A stretch of DNA of 64,000 nucleotides, taken from contig NZ_QUAC01000074.1 in the NCBI RefSeq assembly GCF_003389455.1, positions 1-64,000 on the forward strand. The letters are read 5' to 3'. Below the pieces are notes generated by a model. It worked only from the letters and a program-made list of their open reading frames with translations, did not search any database and had not been told where the DNA came from. The DNA comes from Streptomyces inhibens (GTDB lineage: Bacteria > Actinomycetota > Actinomycetes > Streptomycetales > Streptomycetaceae). This document shows positions 37,552 to 46,126 of this stretch, in pieces (positions within the stretch are counted from its first letter, which is position 1; every line of letters begins with the position of its first letter). A program made the translations under genes and the position numbers.

Positions 37552-37959
37552 TCAGACGTCGAACTCGGCGATCAGCCCGCGTACACGCCGCTCGATCTCG
37601 TCACGGATGGGGCGGACCGCGCCCACCCCTTGCCCGGCCGGATCGTCGAGCTTCCAGTCGAGGTACTTCTTGCCGGGGAAGACCGGGCACGTATCGCCGC
37701 AGCCCATCGTGATCACCACATCCGATGCCCGTACGGCGTCGACCGTGAGCACCTTCGGCGACTCGGCGGAGATATCGATACCGACCTCCGCCATCGCCTC
37801 GACCACGGCCGGGTTCACGGTCTCGGCCGGAGCGGATCCGGCAGAACGCACCTCGACCCGGCCGCCCGCAAGGTGGGTGAGGTAGGCGGCGGCCATCTGC
37901 GAACGGCCGGCGTTGTGGACACAGACAAACAGCACCGACGGCCTGGCGATGTCAGACAT
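37552..37959 (-). CDS. arsC: Arsenate reductase (low-molecular-weight phosphatase type)
   Basis: A 135-residue protein with the CX5R loop FVCVHNAGRSQMA at residues 11-23 and a second Cys pair in MGCGDTCPVFPGK, the arrangement of thioredoxin- or mycothiol-linked ArsC. It reduces arsenate to arsenite. It is the last gene of the arsR-acr3-arsC operon and its start overlaps the end of the efflux gene by 8 bases. Confidence 0.93.
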   Translation of the reverse strand: MSDIARPSVLFVCVHNAGRSQMAAAYLTHLAGGRVEVRSAGSAPAETVNPAVVEAMAEVGIDISAESPKVLTVDAVRASDVVITMGCGDTCPVFPGKKYLDWKLDDPAGQGVGAVRPIRDEIERRVRGLIAEFDV

Positions 37960-39076
37960 GGGCGGAACCTTCCGGGGAGGCAGCAGCTTCGACAGCTGAG
38001 GCGGTGGCCGTGACGGGGAAGAAACGCCGCGCGGCCAGGGCCACATGGACCAGCCCGATCAACACCGGGACCTCGACAAGGGGACCGACGACCCCGGCCA
38101 GCGCCTGCCCGGAGGACGCCCCGAACGTCGCGATGGCGACCGCTATGGCGAGTTCGAAGTTATTGCCCGCGGCCGTGAACGCCAGTGTCGTCGCACGGGG
38201 ATACGCCAGCCCCACGGCCCTGCCGAGCGCCATGGACCCGGCCCACATGACCGCGAAGTACACCAGCAGCGGCAGCGCGATCCGCGCCACGTCCCACGGC
38301 TGCGCGGTGATCGCCTCGCCCTGGAGGGCGAAGAGCACCACGATCGTGAACAGCAGCCCATACAGCGCGAACGGCCCGATACGAGGAATCAGTCGCGCCT
38401 CGTACCACCTACGCCCCTTGACCTTCTCGCCCACCCGCCGCGTCAGAAACCCTGCCAGCAGCGGAATCCCGAGGAAGATCAGAACGGACCGGGCAATCTC
38501 CCCTACGGACACCTCAAGGCCGGCCGTCTCCAGCCCGAGCCACCCGGGCAGCACCTGGAGGTAGAACCAGCCGAGCGCGGAGAACGCGATCACCTGGAAC
38601 ACCGAGTTGAGGGCGACGAGGACGGCGGCGGCTTCACGGTCGCCACAGGCCAGGTCGTTCCAGATGATGACCATGGCGATACAGCGGGCCAGGCCGACGA
38701 TGATCAGGCCGGTCCGGTACTCCGGCAGATCCGGCAGGAAGATCCAGGCAAGGGCGAACATGATCGCCGGGCCGACGATCCAGTTCAGGACCAGCGACGG
38801 GACCAGCAGGCGTCGGTCGCGACCGACGGTGCCGAGCCGGTCGTAACGGACCTTCGCCAGCACCGGATACATCATCACCAGCAGCCCGAGCGCAATCGGC
38901 AGCGAGACACCGGCGACCGTGACCTCGGCCAACGCGCCACCCAGACCGGGGACGAGCCGGCCGAGGCCGAGCCCGGCAACCATCGCAAGAAGAATCCACA
39001 CCGCGAGAAACCGGTCGAGAAACGACAGCCGGGTCGCCACAATCCCTGCCGTCGCCGTCCCGATCTCCGCGCTCAC
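37952..39076 (-). CDS. arsB: ACR3 family arsenite efflux transporter
   Basis: A 374-residue, ten-TM ACR3 permease. The essential Cys is in GLARCIAMVIIWNDLACGD, and FTAAGNNFELAIAVAIATFG is another family signature. It extrudes arsenite by proton exchange. GTG 39076 overlaps the end of arsR by 4 bases, so the operon is tightly coupled. The protein is ACR3-type despite the common ArsB label. Confidence 0.94.
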   Translation of the reverse strand: MSAEIGTATAGIVATRLSFLDRFLAVWILLAMVAGLGLGRLVPGLGGALAEVTVAGVSLPIALGLLVMMYPVLAKVRYDRLGTVGRDRRLLVPSLVLNWIVGPAIMFALAWIFLPDLPEYRTGLIIVGLARCIAMVIIWNDLACGDREAAAVLVALNSVFQVIAFSALGWFYLQVLPGWLGLETAGLEVSVGEIARSVLIFLGIPLLAGFLTRRVGEKVKGRRWYEARLIPRIGPFALYGLLFTIVVLFALQGEAITAQPWDVARIALPLLVYFAVMWAGSMALGRAVGLAYPRATTLAFTAAGNNFELAIAVAIATFGASSGQALAGVVGPLVEVPVLIGLVHVALAARRFFPVTATASAVEAAASPEGSAHV

Positions 39077-39453
39077 GAAACGACCTCGACCGCATCGGCG
39101 GGCCGGGCAAGCATCCCGGCGAGCTTGTTCATCATCTCCGGCAGCAACCAGTAATACACCCAGGTCCCGCGACGTTCGCAGTCGATGAGACCGGCCTGCC
39201 GCAGGAGCTTGAGGTGATGGGAGATGGTCGGCTGCGACAGCTCGAAGGCAGCGGTGAGGTCACACACGCAGACCTCACCCCCGGCCCGCGACGCGATCAT
39301 CGACAACAACCGCAGCCGCACCGGATCCCCCAGAGCCTTGAACACCTTCGCCAGCTCAACGGCCCGCTCCTCACCCAGCGGCGCACCGAGCAGCCCCGGA
39401 CAGCAGGCATCAGCCCCGTCCTGCCCGACCACCACAAACTCTCGCTTCGACAT
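39073..39453 (-). CDS. arsR: ArsR/SmtB family arsenic-responsive repressor
   Basis: A 126-residue winged-helix repressor with the As(III)-binding ELCVCDL-type motif (EVCVCDL) at the start of the DNA-binding helix region and ELSQPTISHHLKLLRQAGL as the helix-turn-helix. An additional CC pair near residue 17 (ADACCPG) may contribute to metal binding, as in other actinomycete ArsR proteins. A 17-bp box begins 8 bases upstream of its ATG. It represses its own operon until arsenite binds. Confidence 0.93.
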   Translation of the reverse strand: MSKREFVVVGQDGADACCPGLLGAPLGEERAVELAKVFKALGDPVRLRLLSMIASRAGGEVCVCDLTAAFELSQPTISHHLKLLRQAGLIDCERRGTWVYYWLLPEMMNKLAGMLARPADAVEVVS

Positions 39454-39460
39454 GCCCCCA

Positions 39461-39477
39461 TATTGAAGTTCTTCGAT
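39461..39477. promoter_or_regulatory. ArsR box 1
   Basis: TATTGAAGTTCTTCGAT follows the ATTGA-N6-TCGAT-like pattern of ArsR operators. It abuts the arsR start, 8 bases upstream of the ATG. Confidence 0.75.
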
Positions 39478-39494
39478 CCAAGACGCAAGCTTGC

Positions 39495-39511
39495 ATCAAA
39501 GAACCTCAATA
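39495..39511. promoter_or_regulatory. ArsR box 2, inverted copy
   Basis: The reverse complement of this site is TATTGAGGTTCTTTGAT, identical to box 1 at 15 of 17 positions. Boxes face each other with 17 bases between, which would allow two repressor dimers over the promoter. Confidence 0.7.
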
Positions 39512-39591
39512 CACCCCGCTCAGCGCCCTGGCGGAGCCTCCCCCTCCCGAAGGCCAAGCGGCTCTTGCTCCCGCCAGCCGGATGCCGTCCT

Positions 39592-39990
39592 CTACAGCTC
39601 GACGCTCTCGCCAGGGCGGAGCCGCCGGATGTCGGCTCCTGCTCGCTCGGCCTCCATGGCCAGGACGTCGTCCAGGACACTCAGGCCCCACTCGTTGATG
39701 AGCCCGTCATGAATGGCATAAGCACGGCGCGGCGCCATCCGACGCACGTAGCCGATCATGTCGGGCACCGTCAGCCACGGCGCCTGGCCGGGCAGCAGGA
39801 GCGTCGGCACGTCGACTTCAGTCAGTGCGTCGCCCGGGTGGAAGACCTCTCCGTCGATCAGGAACCCGACGTTGTCGACCGGCGACACATCCGGGTGACT
39901 GACGTGATGCTTGTCGCCCGCCGCCGACACCTCGAAGCCCGCGACGGAGAAGCTGTCACCGTCGCGGACCACGTTCACGCGCTCGCCCAA
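39592..39990 (-). pseudogene. 5'-truncated MBL-fold metallo-hydrolase
   Basis: The 132-residue frame matches only the C-terminal half of a UlaG/YtnP-like metallo-beta-lactamase-fold protein: VAGFEVSAAGDKHHVSHPDV, VGFLIDGEVFHPGD (metal ligand Asp) and AYAIHDGLINEWG (His). The N-terminal HxHxDH metal-binding half is missing. The frame begins at a TTG directly at a composition change near 40.0 kb, so insertion of the adjacent island or a deletion probably removed the 5' end. Confidence 0.78.
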
Positions 39991-40020
39991 CCCGCTCAGG
40001 TGCCGTCTGACGCATGCTGC

Positions 40021-40237
40021 GGACTATGCGGCGGCGTGGCGGGTGCTTCCGAAATGGCAAGAGGGAAAATACTTCGCTAGCGGCGATACCGACCCATACC
40101 TAGAGGTTTCCATTTCCCGAGACCCGGATGGCGAGGAAACCCTGAATGATTCGGAGCAGGAACCGTACGGTATGACCACGATTAGCCTATCGACTGAACG
40201 CACAGTCGACCAGCTGCAGAAAGCAGCAAGGAAATAG
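40021..40237 (+). other. Open-frame fragment at the island edge
   Basis: The frame from about 40021 to the TAG at 40235 encodes roughly 70 residues of ordinary composition (DTDPYLEVSISRDPDGEETL, RTVDQLQKAARK) but has no start or ribosome site of its own. It looks like the 3' end of a lost gene brought in with lower-GC DNA. The family is not recognised. Confidence 0.45.
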
Positions 40238-40700
40238 CGGCCCCACAACCACTCTTCCCCTCCGCGGGCGCATGCAGGCCGCCGTCGTCATGCCGTGAGC
40301 ACCGCCTTAGGAGTTCGATTGGACGCCTTCAGCGCGGCTTCCGGGCGCTCGCACTGAGGCTGAGTAGGCCTGCTGCTGACCGCTGTCGTCCACCGTCGTT
40401 GATGTCAGCGATGGATGTCAGAGCCCTATGAGCGGCTGAGGCGCATACTGCTCCGGAGGCCTTGGGGATCACATATGTTTCTGCGGTCACATGGCATAGC
40501 CAGCCCTTGGGTGACTACCTGTCCACAGAGTCCACACATGACGTAGCAGCTTGTCGCACCTACACGAGCCCTACCCGCCGTTCGGCTACCGGTCCTGCAG
40601 ACGCAATCCATTCACCCAAATGAACCAACATAACGGTGCATCCGTCGAACAATACCCAACAATGAGCTGGTAAGGATGAAGTTCTGAGGAGGTGTAGTCG
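40238..40700. other. Non-coding lower-GC stretch
   Basis: No convincing gene was found on either strand here. GC content and codon bias drop compared with the flanks. The last bases carry the strong Shine-Dalgarno of the next gene. Confidence 0.5.
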
Positions 40701-41600
40701 ATGCTGGGCGACCCCGATCTCAAAATGAACCATCCGGGTTCGAAGACAGCAGGAGACGACAGTTCTGACACCTGGCGCAACAGCAAGGAGTTTAAGGAGT
40801 GGTGGGGCTCTAAGGGGGTGGCTGTCAAGTGGCTTCTAGCCTACGCCGGGGCAGCCTTTTGGTTGGCAGTTGTTCTTGTGCCTCTCGCAATTCAGACAAG
40901 GCAGAACACCTGGGGAAGGTCCATTTTGCGGGCCGCTCAGGTCGGACTCACCCTCGGAGCTGTGATAATTACGATAATTGTCGCATTCGGGCACACTGCC
41001 GCCAGGCGTGCATTCTATGAAAGAACAAAAGGAGAAAAGTCGAAAGCGACAGAGGGTGCGGTCGAGCGCTTGCGAGATCATGCCCGAATCAAGCTTTCTG
41101 ACCTATTCGTAATCAATCGCCGCCAGCTCGATGAGTATCACACCATCAGCGTTCATGAGCAACGCATGGCCTTTCGCAATGCCCAGATAGCGGCAACGAT
41201 TGGATTTTGTGTGCTGATCATAGGGATAGCCCTTTCCTTTAGGCACCAAGATCCGTCCGCTCGTTACACGACGGCCGGCCTGGCGGGGCTTGGTTCCCTG
41301 TTGAGCGGCTTCATATCGGGTGTCTTCTTTAAGTCCTACGCTGACACAACAAAGGAACTTCGACATTACTATGGAGAGCCATTCCGGACAGGTCAAATAC
41401 TCATGGCCGAGAGATTGGCTGATATAGGTAAAGACGAGGCAAGCCCTGAGGAGGTGAAGAGGCTCAGAGAGATGATTGTGAATAAGTTGGTGGATCAATT
41501 TCCGATAGCTCTATCACCTTTCGATCAAAAGGAATTTGGGCAGGCTGGCAAGGTGGAATCTCCATCTCCCGATGGTGGCGGAGCTGACTCTATGAAGTAG
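40701..41600 (+). CDS. Membrane protein with a TRADD-N-associated transmembrane domain
   Basis: A 299-residue protein with AGGAGGTG 7 bases before ATG 40701. It has two N-terminal membrane helices (VKWLLAYAGAAFWLAVVLVP and ILRAAQVGLTLGAVIITIIV), a charged middle region, then LFVINRRQLDEYHTISVHEQ followed by two closely spaced helices (IAATIGFCVLIIGIALSF and GLAGLGSLLSGFISGVFFKS) and YADTTKELRHYYGEP. The second half matches my knowledge of the TRADD-N-associated two-TM domain seen in bacterial conflict systems. Codon use and lower GC mark it as acquired. It stands alone, with no NTPase or nuclease partner seen. A defence role is inferred. Confidence 0.75.
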   Translation: MLGDPDLKMNHPGSKTAGDDSSDTWRNSKEFKEWWGSKGVAVKWLLAYAGAAFWLAVVLVPLAIQTRQNTWGRSILRAAQVGLTLGAVIITIIVAFGHTAARRAFYERTKGEKSKATEGAVERLRDHARIKLSDLFVINRRQLDEYHTISVHEQRMAFRNAQIAATIGFCVLIIGIALSFRHQDPSARYTTAGLAGLGSLLSGFISGVFFKSYADTTKELRHYYGEPFRTGQILMAERLADIGKDEASPEEVKRLREMIVNKLVDQFPIALSPFDQKEFGQAGKVESPSPDGGGADSMK

Positions 41601-42141
41601 CGACGCATGTGGCTAGGTGAAGTCTCAATGGGCTTGTCAGCGTGAGAGATCGGAGCCTGGGCAGGTCAGCGCGCACATGGCACCTGTGGCTGACTGTTCG
41701 TGTTGTTGACTCATGCAGGGCAGAGAGCCAAGGTCGGCGGAGCGGCTTTGGGCGGGAACTGCCGTGGGGCGAGAGATCGGGGGCCCGTAAGCTTCCCGCG
41801 ACTCGGGCAGTACCTTGACCTGCCCGCAACGTCCCGATGTGGGCCCTCGATCTTCGAGGCTTGCCCCGTGGTGGCTGCTTAAAGCCGTGGAGCCGACCGC
41901 CCCAGTCACCTGCTGGCCGTTTCCTCCTCAGCCAAGATGGCTCGCTTTAGCCGCGCGACCGGCGTAGCCGGGGACGGAGCGGGGCGGAGACAGGAGCGAG
42001 CCGCCTTGAGTAAGTGAAGACAGGTTTCGACAGCAGCCCACGGGTCACAGCACGGTGACCTCCTCGTTGCGAACTACCGGCAGGAGGGTTGAAGTCGTGT
42101 GCTGAGCTGCTCGGTGGGTCACTAGAGGGTTACGGCAGTGG
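41601..42141. other. Intergenic DNA without recognisable genes
   Basis: Short frames exist on both strands but none has a ribosome site, family resemblance or codon bias. No tRNA, strong terminator or inverted IS end was seen. Confidence 0.5.
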
Positions 42142-42342
42142 CTATTGGTTGCTGCGGTTGCGGTACTTCGCTGCTGTACCGCAGCCGGCACCGACCAGAG
42201 TCGCCAGGGCTACAGCGTTTGCATAGGCGTTGGCCACCTGGGCGACCGGGCTCCAGGTGATCACCAAGATCAGAATTACTGCGACGACCCAAGGCCGGGA
42301 GCCAAGGTTTGACACACCGCCCAAGGCACAGGGAACACTCAT
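42142..42342 (-). CDS. Small membrane protein (66 aa)
   Basis: A 66-residue protein with one or two hydrophobic segments (PWVVAVILILVITWSPVAQV and ANAVALATLVGAGCG) and a basic tail (KYRNRSNQ). GGAGG lies 7 bases before the ATG at 42342, an excellent ribosome site, which is the main reason to call it. It resembles small holin-like or transfer-associated membrane proteins only in shape. Function is unknown. Confidence 0.65.
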   Translation of the reverse strand: MSVPCALGGVSNLGSRPWVVAVILILVITWSPVAQVANAYANAVALATLVGAGCGTAAKYRNRSNQ

Positions 42343-43382
42343 GATTGAGCCTCCATAGGTTCGTGCCCACCATGCCGCGCCTCGCCTGGAAGCCGGTGCC
42401 GCATGGTGGGCTTCTTGCTGTTCAGGCAATGGTGGCCCATGCACAATTTGCCTTGGATGGCATTCGGATAGGGTTGGGGCCTCTCCATGCAACGCCTTTG
42501 CGTGACAGTTTTCGAGAGTTGCGGCAACAGGTTAACCGGCCATGGCATCAGGGCCTCGACCTGCACTCATGTCCCTCTGTGCAGGCGGGAAGAACACCTT
42601 TATCAACCCACCTGCCTGCTACGACGCTCCTTGCAGCTAATAGCAGGAATTCATAGAAACTTGCGTCTGCATGCAACAAAGGATGGCTGAAAATGGTTTG
42701 CCATCGCCTTGACGTCATTTTCTTCTACTGACGTCCCGCATATCGTGAAACGAGCTGGCCCCGTGTTCAGGTGAAGGACTCACTGCGCGAACAGCCTCGT
42801 TTGCCACGACGAAGGGTGACCTAGCGGAGCGCCCATGACGAGCTGAGCCACAACGCGGCAGCAGATAGCTCCCCCTCAGCCGCGTACCAGGGCCCGTTCC
42901 GCGCACGCGCTCGCATCCGTAACGGTGGCGGTACGGCGGCTTACCCATGCCGTCCTGCATGCCCGGAGCGCTCGGTCCCGCCGTCCACACTCCTCCCGTA
43001 GCCGACTCTTGTCGACGGAACCAATACTGATGGGCTGGTCGGCAGCGCGTCCGTCACGTAAACCGCTCACCGTTTCCGCCGACCCGCGAGCCTGCATTTC
43101 AGCCGTGGAGCCGACCGTCCCCACCCCGGCCTGGCCTTTCGCCCCTTGTGGGCGCGGGCGGCGACGGCGCGCGGCCCGGTGACGAAGGCAAGGAGGGCGA
43201 CGCGACGGCGACGGCCGGCGCCGCCGCGCTTGCGCGGCACCTCTGATCTGTGATCTGACTGCTTGCAGTTCCAGGAGGCCGGGAACGTCAACGCCCCTGC
43301 GTCAACGTGTGGTGTGCTCTCAAGCTGCTGCCTTCCGCCGGGCCGGCAGAGCGAGCCTTGAACTCGTAGAGAAAGTTGTTAC
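42343..43382. other. Long intergenic region inside the island
   Basis: About one kilobase with only low-quality frames. GC rises toward 43.1 kb, where Gly/Arg-type repeats of gcggcgacggcg occur. It may contain decayed element DNA. No gene is supported. Confidence 0.5.
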
Positions 43383-44477
43383 TCAAGCTCCAGATGGGAT
43401 GTGCCAGAGCGGGGCTTGGTACTGCTCTGGGCGGCTGCTGAGCAGTAGTGCTCTGAGGTCCTGGCGCTGTTGGCCGCTGAGGCCGAAGGCTTCGGTGAGG
43501 CGACGGAACGTTGTGTGGGTGATTCCGCGGGACCGGGCGTGGGTCTCGAACTCGTCGAGCTGGTGGAGTATGGCTTCCGGATCGAGCTTCTGGACAGGCC
43601 GGCTGCCGAGCCAACTGGCCTTGTTGCGTTCGTAGTCGATCTCGGAGAAGCCGCAGATCTCGCGGCTGTGCTGCTCAACCTGGTGCAGGTTCTCCGTTGC
43701 GAGGATGGCTCGGGCGAGCTGGTTGCGGTTGAGGGCTTCGTCGAGGTCGGCCTCGTACACGAGTGGGCCTTCGTCGGTGAGTGGGACCGGTAGGCCGGCG
43801 TCCCGTACTTCGCACAGACCGCGGGCGCCTCGTGCCGTGGCCGCCAGCATCGCTGTTGCCTCGGAAGGGTGCCACTCCAGTACTGAGCTGACGGGCGTGA
43901 CGTGCTCGGCGGTTAGCCTCAGGGCAACAGGTCCCATGCGGTCGTGTAGGGCGTCGGCGGGGATTTCGCCGTCGAGGCCGGGGCCCGCGACCAGGAGCCG
44001 TACGGGGAAGTTGAGTTCGCAGCATGCTGCGAGGGTGAGGGCGTCGGCGAGTGGGCTGCGGAGAGTGGGCTCGTCGCCCTGGGCGAGGATGTCGCCGCCC
44101 ACGTCCAGGAGGTCGACGGAGTCCGGCTCCAAGTAATGGACGATTTCTTCGAGTTGGCGAACCATACCCTCGGCGCCGTGGTGCGGATCGATGAGCGCGA
44201 AGGTCTGCGGGAGCTCTGCGGCCAGCCTGGGAAGCGTCGAGCCCGCGGGAGCAATCGGTGTTGCGTCGGCGGGAACCGTCTGGACGCTTCGGGTGAGGGG
44301 GCGGAGGCCGGTGAAGTTGGCTGGCCCTCTTGGGCCCGGAACTGGGTCGATCAGGAGACAGTCCCACGCGTAGGTGAGGACCACCGCCGGGGTCTCGCCG
44401 CCGTAGAGGGCGGCGTCCAGCATCGCCGCGGCGACAGCGTCGCCGCCTCCTCCTGCTGCCACGATCAAGCGCGTCAC
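43383..44477 (-). CDS. DUF1152 domain-containing protein
   Basis: A protein of about 364 residues with a Gly-rich N-terminal loop (RLIVAAGGGGDAVAA) like a nucleotide-binding site, and the DUF1152 core LIDPHHGAEGM, VDLLDVGGDILAQGDEPTL, SPLADALTLAA. GTG 44477 gives the family N-terminus; GTG 44510 would overlap an operator motif. It is divergent from a GntR gene and the two TAGCCACT motifs between them should regulate both. The biochemical role is unknown. Confidence 0.8.
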   Translation of the reverse strand: MTRLIVAAGGGGDAVAAAMLDAALYGGETPAVVLTYAWDCLLIDPVPGPRGPANFTGLRPLTRSVQTVPADATPIAPAGSTLPRLAAELPQTFALIDPHHGAEGMVRQLEEIVHYLEPDSVDLLDVGGDILAQGDEPTLRSPLADALTLAACCELNFPVRLLVAGPGLDGEIPADALHDRMGPVALRLTAEHVTPVSSVLEWHPSEATAMLAATARGARGLCEVRDAGLPVPLTDEGPLVYEADLDEALNRNQLARAILATENLHQVEQHSREICGFSEIDYERNKASWLGSRPVQKLDPEAILHQLDEFETHARSRGITHTTFRRLTEAFGLSGQQRQDLRALLLSSRPEQYQAPLWHIPSGA

Positions 44478-44503
44478 GTGCGTCAGCGTACGGGCTGCCG
44501 CAC

Positions 44504-44533
44504 TAGCCACTCACTCTAGAGGTAGTAGCCACT
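44504..44533. promoter_or_regulatory. Paired TAGCCACT operator motifs (site A)
   Basis: TAGCCACT occurs at 44504-44511 and 44526-44533, 22 bases apart (about two helical turns), between the DUF1152 and gntR starts. The same octamer in inverted orientation occurs twice after the gntR gene (45329-45360). Confidence 0.7.
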
Positions 44534-44549
44534 TAGGGAAGGGGGACGG

Positions 44550-45290
44550 ATGCCGAAGATCGAGGAGACCCAGCCCAAGTACCTTCAGATCGCGCACCAC
44601 ATTCGCGATCAGATCCTGCGGGGCGACTTGCGGCCTGGTGACGAGGTCCCGTCGGAACGTCAACTGGCGGCGGATTGGGGCGTATCGCGACCGACGGCCG
44701 CGCACTCGCTGGAGGCCCTGCGGCATCAGGGGCTGGTCGAGAAGCGGCAGGGGTCGGGCACTTACGTGCGGGGCCTGGCGGTCAACCGCCGTGCTCGTGA
44801 GCTGTACGGGCGAGCCAAGCAGACCGGAAAGATCTACACGCCGGGCGAGTACGCGGTGATCACATCGGCGGGCTGGTTGGACGCGCCAGACCATGTGGCG
44901 GAGTCGCTGAACCTGGCGGCCGGCGCCCGTGCGGTGCACCGTCGGCGGGTCACCAAGAACGACTCCGGTCCCATCACGCTCGCCACCTCCTGGTTCGGCC
45001 CCGACGTGGGCGAGCGCGCGCCGAAGCTCCGGGATCCCGACCGGATCCAGGAGGGAACGCTGATGTACGTCGAGAACATGACCGGACGTCAGGGAAGCTA
45101 TGCCGAGGACCGGATGTGCGCTCGCATCGCGACTGAGGATGAGGCTGCCGACCTGGAACTGGAGCCAGGGTCAGCAGTACTGATCGTCCATCACGTCGTC
45201 TATGACCTGCAGGATCGCCCTCTGGAGTTCGCCGAAGCGACGCATCCGCCCAGCCGTTGGGCGTTCGAGCAGGGGTACCCGATCGGGTAG
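44550..45290 (+). CDS. GntR/HutC family transcriptional regulator
   Basis: A 246-residue regulator: an N-terminal GntR winged helix (PKYLQIAHHIRDQILRGDL, SERQLAADWGVSRPTAAHSL, QGSGTYVRG) and a C-terminal UTRA ligand domain (ITLATSWFGPDVG, DRMCARIATEDEAADLEL, VLIVHHVVYDLQDRPLEFAE). Such regulators act as KorA/KorSA-type repressors in actinomycete plasmids and integrative elements. Its binding sites are probably the TAGCCACT pairs on both sides of the gene. GGGAAGGGGGA precedes ATG 44550. Confidence 0.88.
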   Translation: MPKIEETQPKYLQIAHHIRDQILRGDLRPGDEVPSERQLAADWGVSRPTAAHSLEALRHQGLVEKRQGSGTYVRGLAVNRRARELYGRAKQTGKIYTPGEYAVITSAGWLDAPDHVAESLNLAAGARAVHRRRVTKNDSGPITLATSWFGPDVGERAPKLRDPDRIQEGTLMYVENMTGRQGSYAEDRMCARIATEDEAADLELEPGSAVLIVHHVVYDLQDRPLEFAEATHPPSRWAFEQGYPIG

Positions 45291-45328
45291 AAAGCCTTGA
45301 TTCTCTGACCGAAGCGCTTGCGGCTCCA

Positions 45329-45360
45329 AGTGGCTAATGCCGCTATCCAGTGAGTGGCTA
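45329..45360. promoter_or_regulatory. Paired AGTGGCTA operator motifs (site B)
   Basis: AGTGGCTA occurs at 45329-45336 and 45353-45360, 24 bases apart. They are reverse complements of the motifs at site A. They precede the 59-residue zinc-ribbon gene and presumably regulate that short operon. Confidence 0.7.
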
Positions 45361-45389
45361 AGGCCATTTACTGGGAAGGGAGCACGGGC

Positions 45390-45569
45390 GTGAGTCAGAC
45401 GCGTGCGAAGTTACGACACGTCGCCACGGCCGCGTGTTGTGGATGCCGAGGCCGAAGTTGGAAGCGGGTCGGCTCCCGCTCGGCCTTGGCGGCCTCCGCG
45501 GCTGATGCTCGCGCCCGCGCTACGTCCAAGCGGCGCTGTCTGGACTGTGACGGCACCGGTAGGGAGTAG
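45390..45569 (+). CDS. Small zinc-ribbon-like protein (59 aa)
   Basis: A 59-residue basic protein from GTG 45390, with GGGAAGGGAG upstream. It has CCGC near residue 17 and CLDCDGTG at the end, a split CxxC pair like the DnaJ-type zinc site. It is followed 6 bases later by an ATPase-fold gene, so the two are cotranscribed. It may bind nucleic acid or protein; function is unknown. Confidence 0.65.
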   Translation: MSQTRAKLRHVATAACCGCRGRSWKRVGSRSALAASAADARARATSKRRCLDCDGTGRE

Positions 45570-45575
45570 GGCGGG

Positions 45576-46019
45576 ATGAGCGACGTCGCTGGAGGCCCCG
45601 AAGGGTCGGGGGCTGAGCCCGTGTACATCGGAGCCATGACTTTGTACCCGGTGCCTGAGTCTGTGCCACGGGCTCGGCGCTGGTTCAGGAAGTTCGCAGA
45701 TCCGCATGAGCTCGTCTGCTCGGTGGATGATTGCGTATTGATGATCTCCGAGCTGGTCACCAACGCTGTTCTCTATGGGGAGGCAGAGGAATCCTGGCGG
45801 GTGCGCGTCGAATGGTGGCGTGTAGGCGAAGCGCTGCGGGTGGACGTGCACAACCCCGGCTTTCCCGCGCAAGTTCGCATGCGGCAGGGTGCCGCTGATG
45901 AAGCGCACGGACGGGGCCTGCGTCTTGTCGATGCGCTGGCGGACTCGTGGAGTGCCGACCCCAGTTACTTCGGTGGAACAGTGGTGTCGTTCTGGGTCGA
46001 TGAGGCTTGGGAGCCTTGA
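45576..46019 (+). CDS. ATP-binding protein (GHKL/HATPase_c, RsbW-like)
   Basis: A 147-residue GHKL-fold protein: MISELVTNAVLYGE (N-box), LRVDVHNPG (G1-like, shortened) and GRGLRLVDALADSW (G2 box). Stand-alone domains of this type in Streptomyces act as serine kinases/anti-sigma factors. AGGGAG precedes ATG 45576. It is the second gene of the short operon under site B. Its partner anti-anti-sigma factor is not visible nearby. Confidence 0.83.
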   Translation: MSDVAGGPEGSGAEPVYIGAMTLYPVPESVPRARRWFRKFADPHELVCSVDDCVLMISELVTNAVLYGEAEESWRVRVEWWRVGEALRVDVHNPGFPAQVRMRQGAADEAHGRGLRLVDALADSWSADPSYFGGTVVSFWVDEAWEP

Positions 46020-46088
46020 TGGGCATGGGCTCTGTGTTGCTCACGGGGGCGTGGGTATGCCTTGTCTACTCCTTTGGGTAGTCTGGTT

Positions 46089-46103
46089 GACAGGTTGACT
46101 TGG
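46089..46103. promoter_or_regulatory. Operator motif shared with the tra-like region
   Basis: The reverse complement reads CCAAGTCAACCTGTC. The core AAGTCAACCTG is repeated at 47532-47542 and 47562-47572. It lies 24 bases upstream of the second gntR start. Confidence 0.65.
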
Positions 46104-46126
46104 CTGATGCGAGTAGGCGGCGGGCT

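Noticed and set aside
42345..42656. Plus-strand frame of 103 residues
   Set aside because: It has no ribosome site, no recognisable family and overlaps the leader of the better-supported minus-strand small gene.
43067..43291. Arg-rich minus-strand frame
   Set aside because: The composition reflects gcg/gac repeats; no ribosome site and no family.
40000..43300. Left-hand copy of the tRNA-Val 3' end as attL
   Set aside because: Scanning by eye found no match longer than about 9 bases to the tRNA 3' end.
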